DNA from: an uncultured Muribaculaceae bacterium
Lineage (GTDB): Bacteria; Bacteroidota; Bacteroidia; Bacteroidales; Muribaculaceae
NCBI GenBank assembly: GCA_910587475.1
Contig: CAJUMR010000038.1
Location: 1-25,279 of the forward strand
Length of the DNA stretch: 25,279 nt
Reading direction: 5' to 3'
Shown: positions 1 to 7,811 of the stretch, piece after piece
Layout: every line of letters starts with the position of its first letter
Position numbering within the stretch: position 1 is the first letter of the stretch
The notes under the pieces: generated by a model
The model's database searches: none
What the model was told of the DNA's origin: nothing
What the model saw: the letters and a program-made list of their open reading frames with translations, nothing else
Made by a program: the position numbers and the translations under genes

Positions 1-96
1 CAGTCCCCCAGGGTCGCGACACCACGCTCCCGCTATCAACAACTCCCGACCATGAACGGCCCTCAATTCCTTGCCAATCAGCGGTCGCGACAGGTA
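1..96. repeat. Dispersed REP-like repeat, copy 1 (cut by window edge)
   Basis: The first 55 bases are identical to 842-896, and similarity continues to about position 67 with three mismatches. The element contains two copies of the 8-base palindrome GTCGCGAC, at 13-20 and 84-91. Its right part (78-95) matches 17098-17115 at 17 of 18 positions. It may begin left of the window. Seen directly: identity and palindromes. Inferred: a REP-like or MITE-like dispersed family. I see no transposase nearby. Confidence 0.75.
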
Positions 97-193
97 CCGC
101 GTGGATGCACATACCGCCCGATGACTGAATGCCAATGGCAATCATCATCACCAAAGCCCCCAACAGGCGGCGATATGCTCCGGTCGTTGTCAT
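1..193 (-). CDS. Possible partial ORF, N-terminus with hydrophobic segment, runs off the left edge
   Basis: Reading the minus strand from an ATG at 193, the frame stays open to the window edge (64 codons). The start reads MTTTGAYRRLLGALVMMIAI, which resembles a signal peptide or membrane anchor, and the frame then passes through the repeat at 1-96. It begins 18 bases after the stop of the upstream minus-strand gene, so the two could be cotranscribed. Against it: about half the frame lies inside a dispersed repeat, so openness may be coincidental. No family recognised. It may be a real secreted protein, a decayed gene or a spurious frame. Confidence 0.3.
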   Translation of the reverse strand, partial: MTTTGAYRRLLGALVMMIAIGIQSSGGMCIHAVPVATADWQGIEGRSWSGVVDSGSVVSRPWGT

Positions 194-211
194 TATTCCA
201 CTATCTATCCT

Positions 212-790
212 TTACCGATAGTTTTCACTTATTTTTCCATCGTATATGTCATATAATTTTAATAAGTTATCGTCTGTAAAGGTACCTTTAGCCACCTTCC
301 AGGCAACACATAATATAAGTCCTACGGGTCCCAAAAAAGGGGCTAGACCATCGTTTATCCTTATATCCATAAAACCTCGGCCATCCGATTTTGATTTGTT
401 TTGCTCCCAGCATAACTTTGGATGCGATCGCAAAAACACTTCTCCGAAATATATTGCTATGTCAATGACCAATGACCGGCTTTTGATCGATATATCATAA
501 TCCGGCACATATATGCCCTCGGGAAGCCCTTCTGTAATGGCCGCATATTTTTCCTCAGACAAGGGTACGGTTGTTATATCTCGGTGCATAAATTTGCCGA
601 GATTCAACAGTGATTCCACTGAAAAGTCAAGATGTCCTCCGATCACACGGTCATATTCTTTCTGTAATTCTTCCAATCGATGTTCCTTGTTCTGATAAAA
701 CCACCGTTCAAATGCCTTAAGCTGTGAGTTGGTTTGTTCATGGAACTCAAACCCATAGGGGGTGTCGTTGATGATATGATAACTATTCAT
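212..790 (-). CDS. Hypothetical protein, immunity-protein-like
   Basis: Encodes about 192 residues from the ATG at 790; an in-frame TTG nine bases upstream (799) would add three residues, but ATG is preferred. There is no signal peptide or obvious membrane segment, so it is probably cytoplasmic. A central stretch reads LVIDIAIYFGEVFLR and is followed by a Trp (LCWE). That layout, an Asp-rich helix with a Tyr-x-Gly-Glu core, resembles small proteins often annotated as immunity or SUKH-like accessory proteins; this is an impression, not an assignment. The gene is more AT-rich than the core and lies between two copies of a dispersed repeat, suggesting horizontal acquisition. No toxin partner is visible, though the locus continues off the left edge. 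Confidence 0.65.
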   Translation of the reverse strand: MNSYHIINDTPYGFEFHEQTNSQLKAFERWFYQNKEHRLEELQKEYDRVIGGHLDFSVESLLNLGKFMHRDITTVPLSEEKYAAITEGLPEGIYVPDYDISIKSRSLVIDIAIYFGEVFLRSHPKLCWEQNKSKSDGRGFMDIRINDGLAPFLGPVGLILCVAWKVAKGTFTDDNLLKLYDIYDGKISENYR

Positions 791-841
791 GAATTTCAAA
801 TTTAATATTATTCTGGTCCAAACTTTTTCTTAAGGGTGCGA

Positions 842-910
842 CAGTCCCCCAGGGTCGCGACACCACGCTCCCGCTATCAACAACTCCCGACCATGACCGG
901 TCCCCAATCC
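842..910. repeat. Dispersed REP-like repeat, copy 2
   Basis: Bases 842-896 are identical to 1-55, and 897-907 match the following bases with three differences. It has one GTCGCGAC palindrome (854-861); the second palindrome of copy 1 is degenerate here. Direct orientation relative to copy 1, with the 212-790 gene between them. On the minus strand this copy sits just upstream of that gene and has an open frame ending at 783, overlapping the gene's start codon, but I find no ATG in it. Confidence 0.75.
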
Positions 911-1107
911 GCGGCCACTCAACGATAGACCGGCACAGGTGATTTCGGGCAAATATATCGATAATTATTGACTATTTTACACATTATCCATATGTTGTAA
1001 AACATAAACCCTCCGAAACAGCGGCCAGAGGCGTTTTATGCAGAGACTTTTTATAAATTCGTTGCAACTTTTTAACCTTTCGGCAACCTATTATCGGCAT
1101 TAATCAT
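908..1107. other. AT-rich intergenic region
   Basis: About 200 bases between the repeat and the first operon's promoter. I see no convincing ORF, RNA gene or strong hairpin. It probably holds upstream promoter sequence of the receiver/PPDK-like gene on its right side. Confidence 0.5.
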
Positions 1108-1115
1108 TAACTTTG
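1108..1115 (+). promoter_or_regulatory. Bacteroidetes -7 promoter element for the first operon
   Basis: TAACTTTG is an exact match to the Bacteroidetes -7 consensus TAnnTTTG. It ends 24 bases before the ATG at 1140, a normal leader length. A clear -33 TTTG is not visible at the usual spacing, so the upstream half is weak. It argues against the TTG start at 1113, which lies within this element. Confidence 0.6.
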
Positions 1116-1139
1116 CTAATTATTAGAACCAATCACGCA

Positions 1140-4100
1140 ATGAACGAGGAAGCCCTAAGCCAATTATATCTCAAAGAGACTGCTTTTCAGAAGCTCATGC
1201 AGCGACGCATTTTCAATGTCCTGCTGATTGCATCGCCTTACGATGCCTTCATGATGGAGGAAGACGGGCGCGTCGAAGAACAGCTCTACTTCGAATATGT
1301 CTCGCTCAACCTCAGTTCGCCTCCGCGTGTCACCCGAGTATCATCATCGGCCGAAGCTGTCGAAGCGATGCGTTCGGCCCACTTCGACCTCGTCATAACC
1401 ATGCCGAGCATGGACATCTCCGAGACTTTCTCCGGAGCGGCCGACATCAAGGCCGTCGACCCTACGATTCCGGTCGTCGTACTCACTCCGTTCTCTAAAG
1501 AAGTTTCACGTAGGCTCGAAAACGAAGACTTCACGCATGTCGACTATGTGTTCAGCTGGCTCGGCAACATGGATCTGCTTCTCGCAATTATAAAATTGAT
1601 CGAAGACAACATGAACGCCGACGACATCACAGACGTCGGTGTGCAGATGCTGCTCCTCGTCGAAGACTCCGTAAGGTTCTACTCCTCCATCTTGCCGACC
1701 GTATATAAATTCCTGCTAAAGCAATCGATGGTTTTCTCAACCGAAGCCCTCAACGAACACGAGCAGCGCCTCCGCATGCGCGGACGTCCGAAGGTGATGC
1801 TTGCCCGAGACTATGAAGAGGCTGTTGAGCTATTCGACCGGTACAAGAACAATATCCTTGGCGTAATCAGCGACGTATCGTTCAAGAGAGAAGGTACTAA
1901 AGACTCTCAGGCAGGGCTGAAACTTGCTTCTTACATTAGAAGTCAATCGCCCTATCTGCCGATAATTATCGAATCAAGCGATGTCGAAAATGCCGATAAA
2001 GTCCACACATTCAACGGCATCTTCCTCGACAAAAACTCCAAGAAGCTGCCCGTTGACCTCGGAGAAGCCATAATGGCAAATTTCGGTTTCGGCGATTTCA
2101 TTGTCCGCGATCCGGCCACAAACCGCGAGATCATGCGTCTGAGAGAGCTGAAAGACATGCAGAAAAACATTTTTGCAATCCCCGACGAAGCGCTCTTCCA
2201 TCATGCTTCAACCAACGATATATCGCGATGGCTCTACTCTCGCGCTCTATTCCCGATCGCAGAGGTGATCAAGCAGCACCGCTTCCGCTCGCTCGACGAA
2301 GCGCCTGCGGTCAAACAGCTGTTTTTCGATCTCATCGTAAAGTATCGCAAGATGAAAAACCGCGGAGTCGTAGCCGTCTTCCGCAAAGACCGATTCGACC
2401 ATTACTCCAACTTCGCCCGAATCGGCGAAGGAAGCCTCGGCGGCAAAGGCCGCGGCCTGGCATTCGTCGACTCGATTATCAAGAAGAACCCGATCTGCGA
2501 CAATTTTGCCGGGGTCACCATATCGATACCGCGCACTGTCGTACTGTGCACCGACATATTCGACGAATTCATGGCCGTCAATGGCCTCTATCCAATGGCC
2601 CTCAGCGACGCATCCGACGATGAGATACTGCGCGCGTTCCTCGCTGCCAAACTGCCACCTCGGCTGATCGACGATTTCTATGCCCTGTTTGAGGTAGTCG
2701 ACCGTCCGCTTGCCATCCGCAGTTCCAGCCTCCTCGAAGACTCCCACTACCAGCCGTTTGCCGGCATTTATTCGACTTACATGGTGCCTTACGTCGACGA
2801 TCCCGACGAACGGCTGCGCATGCTCGTCGAAGCGATCAAAGGTGTCTATGCTTCTGTTTTTTATCAAGCCAGCAAAGCCTACATGTCGGCAACAAGCAAC
2901 GTCATCGATCAGGAAAAAATGGCGGTAATCATCCAGGAAGTCGTCGGTGAAAGCCACGGCCCCTACTATTTCCCGTCGTTCTCAGGTGTCGGCAGGTCGC
3001 TCAACTATTACCCTATCGGCGAAGAGCAGACCGAAGACGGAGTCGCCGAAATTGCCATCGGACTCGGCAAATATATCGTCGACGGAGGACTGAGCCTGAG
3101 ATTTTCGCCCCGCCACCCCGACAAAGTGCTTCAGACGTCAACTCTCGATCTCGCCCTGCGCGACACTCAGAACGATCTGTATGTCCTCGGCCCGAATGAC
3201 TCGACTCTTGAAATGTCGGCCGACGACGGGTTCAACATCATACGCAAACCCGTGCGCGACTTCGCCGGAACAGGCGCCTTGCGCTATCTCGTTTCAACAT
3301 TCGATCCTCAGAACGGCATTCTCATGGACTACGATGCGCCCGGTCGCGGACGCAAGGTGGTCACATTTGCCAATATCCTGCGCGACAAAGTGTTTCCGCT
3401 CGCCCAGGCTGTCGACTTCATGCTCCGCGAAGGACAGACTGAAATGCAGCGGCCGGTCGAAATCGAATTTGCCGGCAACATTTCGGCCATGCCATCACCC
3501 GAAGGCATAAAAGGCCACATCTATTGGCTTCAGATACGGCCTATAATCGACAAGAAAGAGAACGTCGACGAAGCAGCCCTGAATGCCGACGACGAAGACC
3601 TCATACTCCGCAGCAACACCGCCCTCGGACACGGCAACATCGACGGTGTCAACACTGTCATCTATGTCAAGCCCGACACATTCGACTCGCTCCACAATCC
3701 TGAAGTCGCGCGCGAACTCAACAGCATCAACCGCGATATGATCGAGCGCGGCGAAGGCTACATCCTCATCGGCCCGGGCAGATGGGGATCAAGCGATCCG
3801 GCTCTCGGCATACCCGTGAAATGGCCCGACATCTCGGCGTCACGCCTGATCGTTGAGTCGTCGCTCAACAACTACAGGATAGAACCGAGCCAAGGCACTC
3901 ACTTCTTCCACAACCTCACATCTTTCGGTGTGGGCTACTTCACCATCAACCCCCACAGCGACGACGGCATATACAATGTCGCCTACCTCGACGCTATGCC
4001 CGCCGTCTACGAATCTCAACGCCTCAGGGTTGTCAGGTTCGACAACCCGCTGACAGTCGCCATCGACGGCCGCAAAGGTGCAGGAGTGGTTTTCCGGCCC

Positions 4101-4178
4101 GACAGATCGCCGGCCGGCCCGGTATCCGATGACAATGACTGTCACCAATCCCCGATAGATCCTTATTCACCAGCATAA
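1140..4178 (+). CDS. Receiver-like domains fused to PPDK/PEP-synthase-type ATP-binding domain
   Basis: About 1012 residues. The N-terminus carries two response-regulator-like domains. The first (about 25-160) has Met88 where the phospho-acceptor Asp is expected (LVITMPSMD), so it looks degenerate. The second (about 178-320) starts MLLLVEDS and keeps an Asp at 245 (VISDVSF). The PPDK/PEP-synthase N-terminal nucleotide-binding region follows, with GEGSLGGKGRGLAF near 429-442 and RSSSLLEDS near 527. A conserved block with GRWGSSDPALGIP lies near 880. I see neither the phosphohistidine swivel domain nor the C-terminal PEP/pyruvate barrel, so it is unlikely to be a complete dikinase. A cytoplasmic regulator or phosphotransferase is inferred. 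ATG at 1140 is chosen over TTG at 1113 because the latter lies in the promoter. First gene of the operon; 16-base gap to the next. Confidence 0.85.
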   Translation: MNEEALSQLYLKETAFQKLMQRRIFNVLLIASPYDAFMMEEDGRVEEQLYFEYVSLNLSSPPRVTRVSSSAEAVEAMRSAHFDLVITMPSMDISETFSGAADIKAVDPTIPVVVLTPFSKEVSRRLENEDFTHVDYVFSWLGNMDLLLAIIKLIEDNMNADDITDVGVQMLLLVEDSVRFYSSILPTVYKFLLKQSMVFSTEALNEHEQRLRMRGRPKVMLARDYEEAVELFDRYKNNILGVISDVSFKREGTKDSQAGLKLASYIRSQSPYLPIIIESSDVENADKVHTFNGIFLDKNSKKLPVDLGEAIMANFGFGDFIVRDPATNREIMRLRELKDMQKNIFAIPDEALFHHASTNDISRWLYSRALFPIAEVIKQHRFRSLDEAPAVKQLFFDLIVKYRKMKNRGVVAVFRKDRFDHYSNFARIGEGSLGGKGRGLAFVDSIIKKNPICDNFAGVTISIPRTVVLCTDIFDEFMAVNGLYPMALSDASDDEILRAFLAAKLPPRLIDDFYALFEVVDRPLAIRSSSLLEDSHYQPFAGIYSTYMVPYVDDPDERLRMLVEAIKGVYASVFYQASKAYMSATSNVIDQEKMAVIIQEVVGESHGPYYFPSFSGVGRSLNYYPIGEEQTEDGVAEIAIGLGKYIVDGGLSLRFSPRHPDKVLQTSTLDLALRDTQNDLYVLGPNDSTLEMSADDGFNIIRKPVRDFAGTGALRYLVSTFDPQNGILMDYDAPGRGRKVVTFANILRDKVFPLAQAVDFMLREGQTEMQRPVEIEFAGNISAMPSPEGIKGHIYWLQIRPIIDKKENVDEAALNADDEDLILRSNTALGHGNIDGVNTVIYVKPDTFDSLHNPEVARELNSINRDMIERGEGYILIGPGRWGSSDPALGIPVKWPDISASRLIVESSLNNYRIEPSQGTHFFHNLTSFGVGYFTINPHSDDGIYNVAYLDAMPAVYESQRLRVVRFDNPLTVAIDGRKGAGVVFRPDRSPAGPVSDDNDCHQSPIDPYSPA

Positions 4179-4194
4179 CAACCCTGATACCAAG

Positions 4195-5553
4195 ATGTCC
4201 TTTTTTAACGCCATAAAACGATCGTTTGGTTTCGGCAATGATGCCGACGACGGATTGCTCGAAGACAGCGCCGAAGCTCCGGCTCTGCAGCTGCCCGAAC
4301 CCGAAACTCCTAAATGCGACGACAACGATCGTCAGGTTGAAATCGACCGCATAGCTGTCGACAGGATATTCGACCACGTAATCGCAACTTTCAACGAAGC
4401 GCTACCCGACTTCATTGCCAAAGCCATCGACCCCGAAGTTCAGCGCAAGAAACTCTACGATGGACTCGACGCATCGCTTAAAGACTACCTCGATACACTC
4501 TCGTCGCAGACACGCTCTCAATGCGAGATACGATGGGCGGCCGAACAGTCGTCGATGAGGTCTGAGATGGACTCTCTCAAGGCTAAAGCCAAAGAAATCG
4601 AGCAACAGAGATTCGACATCAAACAGCAGCAACTCAGCGCCGACAGACAGCGACGTGCGCTCAACGACCGTGTCCACGACCTCGAAAACCAGCTGACAGC
4701 CTTCCAGGCCGAGCGCGAACAGCTCGACCTCGAAAACAAAAGCCTTGTCAACAAACTGAAAGTCGCTTCTGTCCACGAATCTGAGGCTGAAACTCTGCGC
4801 CAGGAACTCAACGACGCCCGTGCTGAAATAATCGCCATACGCAATGCCGCCCAAAGTGGCGAACCAATCGTCGACAACGCCGCGGCCGAAAAAATGGAAG
4901 CTCTCGAAAGCGAGATCGCCAGTCTGTCGGAGCAACTCGACGCAGCAGCCGAAAAAGACAGGATAGCCACCGAGATGCTGAACGGTCTGCAATCAAAAGC
5001 TTCTGCCGCCACATCAAAGCTCGCCGAACGCGACGAAGAGATAGCACGTCTGAAAGCCGAAATCGACGAAGCCCGCAGACTCCAGGACGACATCGAGCAG
5101 CTGACCGGCCAGATGAACCGCATCGAAGAAGTCATCGAAAAACGCGACCGTAAGATCGCAAAACTCAAAGAAACTTGCGAAAATCTCCGCAACGAAAATG
5201 CTTCTCTTCAGCGGACAATCGCCGCAAACCTCAAAGCACAAGCCGAGTCTGAAGACAAACTCAAACGGCGCATCGCCGAACTCGAGTCTGACCCGACAAC
5301 CCCGATCGTATCCGACGATATGGCCGACTACAATTCTACCGACAATGAACAGGCAATCGCCGATACACCGAAAATATCCGACGGCGATCTTGCCGCCATC
5401 GAAGAGAGCTTCGACAGCGCCGATTGGATGAGATCCGATCCTCCAGTGACACCGTCGATGCGCGCAGGCATCAGTGAAGCCGAGTTCGGCTATCAGCCCC
5501 CGACGCGAAAAAACACCCGTCACGACAACGACGCTCAGCTCTCGCTCTTTTAA
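4195..5553 (+). CDS. Long coiled-coil protein of unknown function
   Basis: 452 residues. After a short acidic linker there is a predicted helical segment around 60-110 (DRIFDHVIATFNEALPDFIA), then a long Glu/Lys/Ala/Gln-rich heptad region from about 120 to 365, typical of a continuous coiled coil. The C-terminal 80 residues are acidic and probably disordered, ending LSLF. There is no signal peptide or membrane segment, so it is probably cytoplasmic. It begins 16 bases after the receiver/PPDK-like gene and ends 21 bases before the DPP IV gene. A scaffold or partner role for the upstream protein is only an inference from context. I do not recognise a named family. Confidence 0.85.
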   Translation: MSFFNAIKRSFGFGNDADDGLLEDSAEAPALQLPEPETPKCDDNDRQVEIDRIAVDRIFDHVIATFNEALPDFIAKAIDPEVQRKKLYDGLDASLKDYLDTLSSQTRSQCEIRWAAEQSSMRSEMDSLKAKAKEIEQQRFDIKQQQLSADRQRRALNDRVHDLENQLTAFQAEREQLDLENKSLVNKLKVASVHESEAETLRQELNDARAEIIAIRNAAQSGEPIVDNAAAEKMEALESEIASLSEQLDAAAEKDRIATEMLNGLQSKASAATSKLAERDEEIARLKAEIDEARRLQDDIEQLTGQMNRIEEVIEKRDRKIAKLKETCENLRNENASLQRTIAANLKAQAESEDKLKRRIAELESDPTTPIVSDDMADYNSTDNEQAIADTPKISDGDLAAIEESFDSADWMRSDPPVTPSMRAGISEAEFGYQPPTRKNTRHDNDAQLSLF

Positions 5554-5574
5554 CCTATTGTTTATCATCAGCCT

Positions 5575-7794
5575 ATGTCTGTTATGTTCAAGAAATTATC
5601 ATTGTGCACCCTGGCGCTCTCTTTCAGCGCGACTGTCTCATTGAATGCAGCCGGTGCACGCTCCCCCTACGTTTCCGAAATAGCTCCATACGTTTATCCC
5701 GACAACACCCCCGTATCGCCGTCAAACTTCGTATATATGCCCGACGGACAGAGCTATCTCACTCTGTCGGCCGACCGCTCTTCGATCGTCCGTTTCGACA
5801 CCAAGACCGGAAAAGAGATCGAAGTCTTTGTCAACTTGTCTGCCGCCAGGGAGACCGTCCTGACCGATATCGACGGATTTATATTGAGCAGCGACGCAAC
5901 ACGCGTGCTCGTCTACCGCAACCGCACTCCGATCTACCGTCGCTCATTCTCAGCCGAATACTATGTCTACGAAGTGCGCACCCGGCTGATGAGACCTCTG
6001 TCGACCGAACATCCGAGACAACAGTCGCCTGTTTTTTCCGATAATGCCCGAATGATCGCTTTCGTTGCCGACAACAACATCTACATCAAGAAACTCGACT
6101 ATAACACCGAAGTTGCCGTAACCGAAGACGGACGTTTCGGCGAAATCATCAACGGCATCAGCGACTGGACCTACGAAGAGGAATTCTCGACTACATGCTC
6201 CATGGCCTTTTCGCCCGATAACTCGACACTATGCTTCGTAAAATACAATGAGACCGACGTGCCGGTCTACAATCTCCCGATTTACTCCGGAGCCTGCAAA
6301 CCCGACACTAAATATGCGCTCTATCCCGGCACTTACTCTTACAAATATCCGGTTGCCGGAGAGAACAACTCCCGCGTGTCGCTCCACAGCTACGACGTCG
6401 AGACACGCAAGATCAAAGACATCGCTCTCGCCGACAAAGCGATCGAATACATCCCCAACATCCACTTCGCACCCGAAGGGACCGTACTGATAGTTCCGAC
6501 CCTCAACCGCGACCAGAACCGTCTCGAAATCTATAGTGTCAATCCCCGCTCGACGGTCGTCAAGTCGATCTACGTCGAGACCTCGGACTCCTGGATAGCT
6601 CCCGAAACCTACGAAAACATCCACTACGCAGCCGACAACTTCGTGATTCTGTCAAGCAAAAGCGGCTACGCTCATCTTTATCAGTACAGCTACGCCGGAG
6701 CCGAATTGAAACAATTGACATCGGGCGACTTCGACGTGACCGATTATTACGGATGCGACGCCACCGGTAATCACTACTATCAGGCTGCCGCCCCTTCGCC
6801 GCTCGACCGCACCGTCTGCGCCATCGACCGAAAAGGAGTCGTGCGCACCATCGGACATGATGCCGGATGGTCTTCCGTATCCTTCTCTCCAGCCAAAGAC
6901 CTGATGATGGTCAATTACAGCGACGCCACGACTCCACCGGTCTACACCCTGTGCACTCCCGCCGGCAAGACTCTCCGCACATTGGAAGACAATGCCGCCT
7001 ACCGGGCCCGCTACGACAACAGCCGTGTGCCTGTAAAGGAATTTTTCACGATCAAAAGCGATTCCTATGACCTCAACGCCTACATGATCAAGCCTCTCGA
7101 CTTCTCACCGTCGAAACGCTACCCGGTCATCATGACTCAATACAGCGGTCCCGCTTCTCAGTCTGTGGTCAACCGCTGGCGCATGGACTTCGACCAGTTC
7201 TACGCGATGAAGGGCTATATCGTGGTGTGTGTCGACGGACGCGGCACCGGTGGACGCGGACGCGCCTTCACCGACGTCGTTTACAAACAACTCGGACATT
7301 ACGAAACCATCGATCAGATCAATGCTGCCAACACCATAGCCGCCCTTCCTTACGTCGACAGCAGCCGGATTGCAATATGTGGCTGGAGCTACGGAGGATA
7401 TGAAGCATTGATGTGCGCCACCGAGCCGTCATCGCCTTTTGCCGCCGCCGTGGCCATCGCCCCTGTCACCGACTGGAGATACTACGACACAGTCTACGCC
7501 GAACGCTACATGCTCACTCCGCGGCAGAACGAAAGCGGATATGCAACTTCGGCTCCTATCAACCGAACTTCACGGCTCTCATGTCCGTTATTGTTGATGT
7601 ACGGAACGGCCGACGACAACGTCCACCCCGCCAACTCGCTCGAATTTGTCTCGCGCATGCAGAGTCAAGGCTTGCTTTGCGACATGTTTGTGTTCCCCAA
7701 CATGAACCATTCGATCAACGGTTGCAACTCAAGGGCTGTGGTCTATGCCAAGATGCTCGACTTCTTCGACCGCAACCTGAATGTGAAACGCTAA
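5575..7794 (+). CDS. Dipeptidyl peptidase IV, S9B serine peptidase
   Basis: 739 residues, the usual size for bacterial DPP IV. An N-terminal signal peptide (about 1-25, basic MFKK then a hydrophobic core) indicates export to the periplasm or cell surface. The N-terminal beta-propeller carries DWTYEEE with the Glu pair at 201-202 that in this family anchors the free peptide N-terminus. The C-terminal alpha/beta hydrolase domain has GWSYGGYE with nucleophile Ser605, the acid in GTADDNVHP (Asp680/681) and His712 in NMNHSI. The enzyme releases N-terminal X-Pro or X-Ala dipeptides. Met4 is an alternative start. It sits inside a tight operon with no promoter of its own visible. Family assignment is firm; substrate preference is inferred. 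Confidence 0.95.
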   Translation: MSVMFKKLSLCTLALSFSATVSLNAAGARSPYVSEIAPYVYPDNTPVSPSNFVYMPDGQSYLTLSADRSSIVRFDTKTGKEIEVFVNLSAARETVLTDIDGFILSSDATRVLVYRNRTPIYRRSFSAEYYVYEVRTRLMRPLSTEHPRQQSPVFSDNARMIAFVADNNIYIKKLDYNTEVAVTEDGRFGEIINGISDWTYEEEFSTTCSMAFSPDNSTLCFVKYNETDVPVYNLPIYSGACKPDTKYALYPGTYSYKYPVAGENNSRVSLHSYDVETRKIKDIALADKAIEYIPNIHFAPEGTVLIVPTLNRDQNRLEIYSVNPRSTVVKSIYVETSDSWIAPETYENIHYAADNFVILSSKSGYAHLYQYSYAGAELKQLTSGDFDVTDYYGCDATGNHYYQAAAPSPLDRTVCAIDRKGVVRTIGHDAGWSSVSFSPAKDLMMVNYSDATTPPVYTLCTPAGKTLRTLEDNAAYRARYDNSRVPVKEFFTIKSDSYDLNAYMIKPLDFSPSKRYPVIMTQYSGPASQSVVNRWRMDFDQFYAMKGYIVVCVDGRGTGGRGRAFTDVVYKQLGHYETIDQINAANTIAALPYVDSSRIAICGWSYGGYEALMCATEPSSPFAAAVAIAPVTDWRYYDTVYAERYMLTPRQNESGYATSAPINRTSRLSCPLLLMYGTADDNVHPANSLEFVSRMQSQGLLCDMFVFPNMNHSINGCNSRAVVYAKMLDFFDRNLNVKR

Positions 7795-7811
7795 CCGACT
7801 GACTCTCTGAC

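Noticed and set aside
2228..2957. Long open frames on both strands within the PPDK-like gene
   Set aside because: They are frame shadows of the coding strand: biased composition, no domain, and no start context. The 1140-4178 frame has motifs and correct operon spacing.
4402..5192. 196-aa and 224-aa minus-strand frames opposite the coiled-coil gene
   Set aside because: Shadows of a Glu/Lys-rich coding strand; they show the expected Phe/Leu/Ser-rich composition of an antisense reading.
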